Shown: positions 59,447 through 64,000 of the stretch, one piece after another
Layout of the letters: the number at the start of each line of letters is the position of its first letter
Position numbering within the stretch: the first letter of the stretch is position 1
Assembly (NCBI RefSeq): GCF_014189855.1
Contig: NZ_BJFN01000003.1
Coordinates: forward strand, 558,001-622,000
DNA from: Buttiauxella sp. A111
Lineage (GTDB): Bacteria; Pseudomonadota; Gammaproteobacteria; Enterobacterales; Enterobacteriaceae
Direction: 5' to 3'
DNA length: 64,000 nucleotides
The notes under the pieces: model-generated
The model's database searches: none
What the model was told of the DNA's origin: nothing
What the model saw: the letters and a program-made list of their open reading frames with translations, nothing else
Translations under genes and position numbers: made by a program

Positions 59447-60233
59447 TGTTGAGCGCTCCTTCACGTACATTTTTCAGGAAAGGGCCAAAACCAAGTTCAC
59501 CCATCCAGAAATCAAAAGTGTGTTGTACTCCGTTAGCCGTCAGCGTGGCACCCGATAAACCGTCAACCCCGAACTCATCGCCCTGACGTGCGCCACCCTT
59601 CACAATGCGCAGTGCAGGCTGGCCTTTATCATCAAGGACTTTCTTGCCGATAAACTGCTCACGCCAGACTGGGTTTTCAATTTCACCACCCAACCCTGGC
59701 GTTTCGCCGTGATCGTAGTAAGTGATACCTTTTACCGTACGGCCATCTGTTTGCAGAGAAACAAAGGCATACATCATCGACCACAAGCCTTTACCATAAA
59801 CAGGCAATACGACTTCCTGCACTTTGTTTTGCTCATCGCGAACCAGATAAATTTCGACGATATTGCTGCGATGCTTTATCCCGGCGCGATCTTCACTGGA
59901 AGCGAGCGTCATGCTCTGGTCGGGGTCACGCAATGCCGCAGCCTGGTCAAATTTAGAGGCGTCTTTATCCAGTAACTCACCACTTTTAAGGTCCAGCAAA
60001 CGCGGTGTAATGCGTGTTTCATAGATTGCTTTGACGTCTTCGCCGGTCATTTTTGGTGTTGCTAAGCCCGCAACATCCAGAATATTACGCTGTTTATCGA
60101 GCGCTTTTTGCTCCTGCTGACGCGCTTTAAGCCCTACAGCTGAGCCTGCCACCACGACGGAACAGACCAGGCAAAGCACCAGCACCACCAGCAGCGTTCT
60201 GCCGATGCTATCGTTACTTTTTACTTCAGCCAC
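59439..60233 (-). CDS. nqrC: Na+-NQR subunit C (covalent FMN)
   Basis: NqrC carries FMN bound through phosphoester to a threonine. The start is GTG at 60233 ([20 protein letters not shown]) behind GGAGGAAG, giving 264 residues with one membrane span. The FMN-binding site is DGLSGATLT. It overlaps nqrB and nqrD by eight bases on each side, which suggests translational coupling. Confidence 0.95.
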   Translation of the reverse strand: MAEVKSNDSIGRTLLVVLVLCLVCSVVVAGSAVGLKARQQEQKALDKQRNILDVAGLATPKMTGEDVKAIYETRITPRLLDLKSGELLDKDASKFDQAAALRDPDQSMTLASSEDRAGIKHRSNIVEIYLVRDEQNKVQEVVLPVYGKGLWSMMYAFVSLQTDGRTVKGITYYDHGETPGLGGEIENPVWREQFIGKKVLDDKGQPALRIVKGGARQGDEFGVDGLSGATLTANGVQHTFDFWMGELGFGPFLKNVREGALNNG

Positions 60234-61464
60234 GCGACTTCCTCCGCTTGATATTGGCTTGCACAACCAGGTAATCGAACAACGGTGCAAAGAGGTTGGC
60301 GAACAGAATCGCCAGCATCATCCCTTCTGGATAGGCTGGGTTTACAACACGAATCAGGACACACATCACACCGATGAGCGCCCCGTACCACCATTTACCT
60401 TTATTAGTAAACGAAGCAGAAACCGGGTCTGTCGCCATGAACATCATGCCAAAGGCAAAACCTCCAAGCACCAGATGCCAGTACCATGGCATAGCAAACA
60501 GCGGGTTGGTTGCAGAACCGATGAAGTTAAACAGGGTTGCTGTGGCAATCATACCGAGCATCACACCTGCGACGATGCGCCAGGAGGCCACGCGACCAAA
60601 CAGGATAATCGCCCCACCAATCAGGATCATCAGTGTTGATACTTCACCAATTGAGCCGGGAATGTTGCCGAGGAATGCATCCATCCAGGTCACAGGCTGA
60701 CCGGTTGCGACATTCATCAGTGCTTCACTACCACCATTCGCCCACTGAGAAAGAGGTGTTGCACCTGAGAAACCATCTGCCGCAGTCCACACTAAATCGC
60801 CCGAAATCTGCGCTGGATATGCGAAGAACAAGAAGGCACGGCCAGCTAGTGCTGGGTTCAGGAAGTTACGACCTGTTCCACCGAATATCTCTTTAGCGAT
60901 AACAACGCCGAAACTGATACCGAGTGCCGCTTGCCATAGCGGTAATGTTGGAGGAACCACCAACGCAAACAGAATAGAAGTCACAAAAAAGCCTTCGTTA
61001 ACTTCATGTTTACGGATGATTGCGAACAAGACTTCCCAAAAACCCCCCACCAAAAACACAGTGATGTAGATTGGCAGGAAGAAGACCGCGCCAAGCGTCA
61101 TCATGCTCAGCCAGCCAGCATCAGGCGTAAAGTTAACCCCAAGCCATTGTGCGACGACATAGTGCCAGTCAGATGAAATCACCTGTTGGAGTTGTTCTGC
61201 ACCGTACATTTTGTTCAGTGCGGGAATAGTTTGTAGCCCAACGTTGTACATGCCCCAGAACATGGCTGGGAATACTGCAAACCACACCAGGATCATCATG
61301 CGCTTCAGATCGATAGCATCACGAACATGGGAGGCCCCAGGCGTAACGATGCCCGGTGTATAGAACAATGTCGCCGTAGCTTCAAAGAGTGGGTAGTATT
61401 TTTCTAGCTTTCCGCCTTGCGTGAAGTGCGGCTCTAGTTTTTCAAATAAATGCTTCAAGCCCAT
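60226..61464 (-). CDS. nqrB: Na+-NQR subunit B (covalent FMN, Na+ channel)
   Basis: NqrB is the large membrane subunit binding FMN on threonine and riboflavin, and holding the Na+ path. The 412 residues have about ten spans, and the flavinylation motif is DGFSGATPL. The [18 protein letters not shown] and [22 protein letters not shown] segments are typical. It lies three bases from nqrA. Confidence 0.97.
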   Translation of the reverse strand: MGLKHLFEKLEPHFTQGGKLEKYYPLFEATATLFYTPGIVTPGASHVRDAIDLKRMMILVWFAVFPAMFWGMYNVGLQTIPALNKMYGAEQLQQVISSDWHYVVAQWLGVNFTPDAGWLSMMTLGAVFFLPIYITVFLVGGFWEVLFAIIRKHEVNEGFFVTSILFALVVPPTLPLWQAALGISFGVVIAKEIFGGTGRNFLNPALAGRAFLFFAYPAQISGDLVWTAADGFSGATPLSQWANGGSEALMNVATGQPVTWMDAFLGNIPGSIGEVSTLMILIGGAIILFGRVASWRIVAGVMLGMIATATLFNFIGSATNPLFAMPWYWHLVLGGFAFGMMFMATDPVSASFTNKGKWWYGALIGVMCVLIRVVNPAYPEGMMLAILFANLFAPLFDYLVVQANIKRRKSRG

Positions 61465-61467
61465 GAC

Positions 61468-62811
61468 TTATCCTTCCTGCTCGATGCGGGTTAACACTTC
61501 GCGTAGCACTGGACCGTATTCGTATTTCCCAGGGCAAACATAGGTACAAAGCGCTAAATCTTCTTCATCCAGCTCCAGACACCCTAACGCCTGAGCGCTG
61601 TCGGTATCCCCCGCCAATAAATCGCGCAATAACATCGTTGGCAGAATATCCATTGGCATAACACGTTCATAGTTGCCGATCGGTACCATTGAACGCTCGC
61701 CACCATTGGTATCTGTTGAGAAATTGAATAATTTTCGCTTCAGGAAGTGGCCGATAGTCGTACGGGTAATAGAGTATTTGTCTGCACCCGGCATGACCCA
61801 ACCAAACAGTTCTTTTTCACGCCCTTCTTTCAGAACGGTAACCTGCAAATGGAAACGACCAAGCCAGGCGCGTGGGCCAGCAGCTATCGTGCCACTTAAT
61901 ACCGAACCAGAAACAATGCGGTTTTCGCCTTCTTCCAATTCACCCGCCGTCAGCACGTCGAGTGAAGCACCCAAGCGCGTGCGAATCAGGCGCGGCTTTT
62001 TAACTTGTGGGCCTGCCAGTGCAATAACACGCTCAGTCCACAACTCGCCTTCCACGAACAATTTGCCGATGGCAATCACATCCTGGTAATTCAGGTGCCA
62101 GACTATTTTTTGCAGGCTAACCGGCTCGAGGAAGTGAATGTGTGTACCCACTAACCCAGCTGGGTGAGGGCCAGCAAACTCATTAAAAGTCACTTGCCCA
62201 GCGGGATGACCACCGAGCTTACCGCCACCAGCCTGACAGACGTGGACTTTGCCATCAGTCAGTCTGGATAACAGCGTTAAACCGGCATCAAACATTTCGC
62301 GATGGGCGCGAATAATAGGTTGCGGGTCAGCCGCCAGTGGATTGGTGTCAATCGCGGTGACAAAAATGGCTGCAGGAATTGTTGATGGTTGTGGTGCTTT
62401 GCTGAATGGACGAGTCCGAAGCGCAGTCCACAAACCAGAAGCTAACAATTGCGCCTGAACGGTTTCACGCGGCAGTTTGGCAAGGTTTTCTGCTGCAAAG
62501 CGTTCGAAAACGACTTGTTCATCACCTTGAACCTCAATAACCAGAGATTGCAGCACTCGACGCTCGCCACGGTTAATCGCTTTTACCGTCCCACTAGCAG
62601 GAGCAGTAAAGAGAACGCCAGGGTTCTTTTTATCTTCGAAGAGTGGCTGACCTTTCAATACCTTGTCGCCCTCTTGCACAAGCATTGAAGGACGCATGCC
62701 GACATACTCTTCACCGAGCAGGGCCACTAAGGGTATCGCTGGGCCGTCATGAATTTGCTGTTCCGGTAAACCGGCGATAGGCAAATCCAGACCTTTTTTG
62801 ATTTTTATCAT
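61468..62811 (-). CDS. nqrA: Na+-NQR subunit A
   Basis: NqrA is the soluble cytoplasmic subunit near the quinone site. The 447-residue length is usual. It starts [14 protein letters not shown] and shows the family segments [33 protein letters not shown] and a C-terminal [16 protein letters not shown]. It is the first gene of nqrABCDEF-nqrM. The ribosome site is weak. Confidence 0.97.
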   Translation of the reverse strand: MIKIKKGLDLPIAGLPEQQIHDGPAIPLVALLGEEYVGMRPSMLVQEGDKVLKGQPLFEDKKNPGVLFTAPASGTVKAINRGERRVLQSLVIEVQGDEQVVFERFAAENLAKLPRETVQAQLLASGLWTALRTRPFSKAPQPSTIPAAIFVTAIDTNPLAADPQPIIRAHREMFDAGLTLLSRLTDGKVHVCQAGGGKLGGHPAGQVTFNEFAGPHPAGLVGTHIHFLEPVSLQKIVWHLNYQDVIAIGKLFVEGELWTERVIALAGPQVKKPRLIRTRLGASLDVLTAGELEEGENRIVSGSVLSGTIAAGPRAWLGRFHLQVTVLKEGREKELFGWVMPGADKYSITRTTIGHFLKRKLFNFSTDTNGGERSMVPIGNYERVMPMDILPTMLLRDLLAGDTDSAQALGCLELDEEDLALCTYVCPGKYEYGPVLREVLTRIEQEG

Positions 62812-63297
62812 AAGGTTATCACGTTTAAAATTGGCTTAAACATACCGACAAAAACTGTAGCCGACAACTGAGGGGTCGAAACAGGGTTCAACCAATGCGA
62901 CACATAAAGCAGATTAAAAATGGAAACGCATCCGTTCACTATTACGAGAGGGAGTGATAAGTCGCCCAAACAACCGGGACAACTGACTTATGGAAAGTTT
63001 CCGTTCTTATCCGCAGGTCAACATTCGCGGGGGATTTTAGCATCAATAGGGTCTGGAATGGGGAGAAATCGACACTCTGATATGCAGCAATGCGAGCTAT
63101 TACGCAAAAACCTAACTCTTATCCTTTCCATAGGTATATCTTAACGACCAGTTATGTGTGTAAACGTGTCTTTTCAGGCTTGCGAAAAATCATAACGATG
63201 CTAATGTGAGCGTTCCTAATCCAGAGCATTCTGATTTCGGGTTTCTTATTTTGCCGTCCTGGCATTTGGTATAAGTTCTATCAAGGAATAAAGCAGT
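62812..63297. other. Intergenic region between nqrA and dpaA
   Basis: About 485 bases between divergent genes, holding the nqr operon promoter and the dpaA promoter. I see no small gene, tRNA, strong hairpin or convincing operator on either strand. Confidence 0.5.
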
Positions 63298-64000
63298 ATG
63301 CGTAAGATCGCACTCGTTATTGCGATGCTTCTGATACCGTGCGTGTCATTTGCCAGCTTATTAAGCAGCAATTCGTCAACCACGCCTGTCAGCAAAGAAT
63401 TCAAGCAACAACTTATGGGCTCTCCTGTTTATATTCAGATATTTAAGGAAGAGCGCACATTAGAGTTATATGTGAAGATGGGCGAACAGTTTCAGTTGCT
63501 CGACAGCTATAGCATCTGTAACTACTCCGGTGGGTTAGGTCCAAAACAACGTCAGGGGGATTTTAAGAGCCCTGAAGGTTTTTATAACGTGACCCGTAAC
63601 CAGCTCAAACCTGATAGCCGCTTCTATAAAGCCATTAATATCGGCTTCCCAAATGAGTTTGATCGCTCACATGGTTATCAAGGTCAGTATCTGATGATTC
63701 ACGGTGCTTGCGTGTCTGTTGGCTGCTATGCAATGACTGACACCAACATTGATGAGATTTTCCAGTTTGTCACTGGAGCATTGGTATTCGGCCAGCCGAA
63801 CGTGCAAGTGAGCATTTACCCGTTCCGCATGACTGACGCCAATATGGAACGCCACAAGTATTCGTATTACATCAACTTCTGGAAACAGCTGAAGCCGGGT
63901 TATGACTACTTTATGGCAAATCACCAGCCGCCAGGCGTTTCTGTTATTAGCGGTAACTATGTGATCAGTAAGCCGGTTGTGCCTACGACACAACCGCAGT
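63298..64000 (+). CDS. dpaA: YkuD-domain protein DpaA (LdtF/YafK), C-terminus cut off
   Basis: DpaA detaches Braun lipoprotein from peptidoglycan using an L,D-transpeptidase-type YkuD domain. The 234 codons present have a signal peptide (MRKIALVIAMLLIPCVSFA) and the catalytic YkuD region YLMIHGACVSVGCYAMTD. They match E. coli YafK, which has about 246 residues, so about 12 residues lie beyond the window edge. Nothing abnormal is seen in the visible part. Confidence 0.93.
   Translation, partial: MRKIALVIAMLLIPCVSFASLLSSNSSTTPVSKEFKQQLMGSPVYIQIFKEERTLELYVKMGEQFQLLDSYSICNYSGGLGPKQRQGDFKSPEGFYNVTRNQLKPDSRFYKAINIGFPNEFDRSHGYQGQYLMIHGACVSVGCYAMTDTNIDEIFQFVTGALVFGQPNVQVSIYPFRMTDANMERHKYSYYINFWKQLKPGYDYFMANHQPPGVSVISGNYVISKPVVPTTQPQ

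Overview
This is chromosomal DNA of an enterobacterium (order Enterobacterales, family Enterobacteriaceae). Nearly every core gene has the length and neighbours of its Escherichia coli or Salmonella counterpart (yajC-tgt-queA-acpH, malZ, proY-brnQ, phoBR-sbcDC, mak-rdgC, aroL-proC-ddlA, sbmA-ampH, proBA-phoE-crl-frsA-gpt-pepD-dinB). It is not E. coli: it carries a complete Na+-NQR operon and a tsaA peroxiredoxin, and it lacks phoA and araJ at their E. coli positions. Two ERIC repeats also fit this family. A Buttiauxella/Kluyvera/Klebsiella-type genome is possible, but the genus cannot be fixed from sequence reading alone.

Layout. 1-3890: queuosine genes (tgt, queA), acpH, and a peroxiredoxin (tsaA) with an OxyR-like promoter. 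3899-7030: a three-gene accessory operon (YtcJ-type amidohydrolase, ABM-domain membrane protein, YcaC-like hydrolase). 7172-12301: malZ, a YicS-like exported protein, proY and brnQ. 12711-19302: the phosphate sensor pair phoBR, divergent from the nuclease operon sbcDC. 19309-25263: mak, rdgC, ppnP, aroM, yaiA, aroL, yaiI and proC, with a tandem repeat and an ERIC element. 25298-30995: dgcC, psiF, iraP, an MdtG-like MFS pump, ddlA, yaiZ and yaiY.

31006-33800 is an AT-rich island. It holds a decayed autotransporter fragment, a divergent IprA paralog and a LuxR-type regulator. 33843-43903 is an envelope and antimicrobial-peptide neighbourhood: yaiW and sbmA (adjacent in E. coli) are separated by a MarR-EmrA-EmrB efflux operon, and sbmA and ampH are separated by an isochorismatase-fold hydrolase, an LpxP-like acyltransferase and a small exported protein. 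Then come iprA and a 978-residue autotransporter. 47499-56626: proBA, phoE, crl, frsA, gpt, pepD and dinB. 56733-62811: nqrABCDEF-nqrM. The window ends inside dpaA (yafK).

The genes form several working groups. PhoB boxes precede both phoB and phoE. crl, iraP and dgcC connect to RpoS and c-di-GMP control. SbmA, YaiW, AmpH, the LpxP-like enzyme, EmrAB, the autotransporter and DpaA all act on the envelope. No tRNA, rRNA, CRISPR array, transposase or prophage gene was seen. The most unusual material is the regulatory island at 31-34 kb, the 44-bp near-palindrome in front of the marR-emrAB operon, and the autotransporter locus. All functional assignments rest on recalled family similarity, motifs and gene order; no database search was possible.
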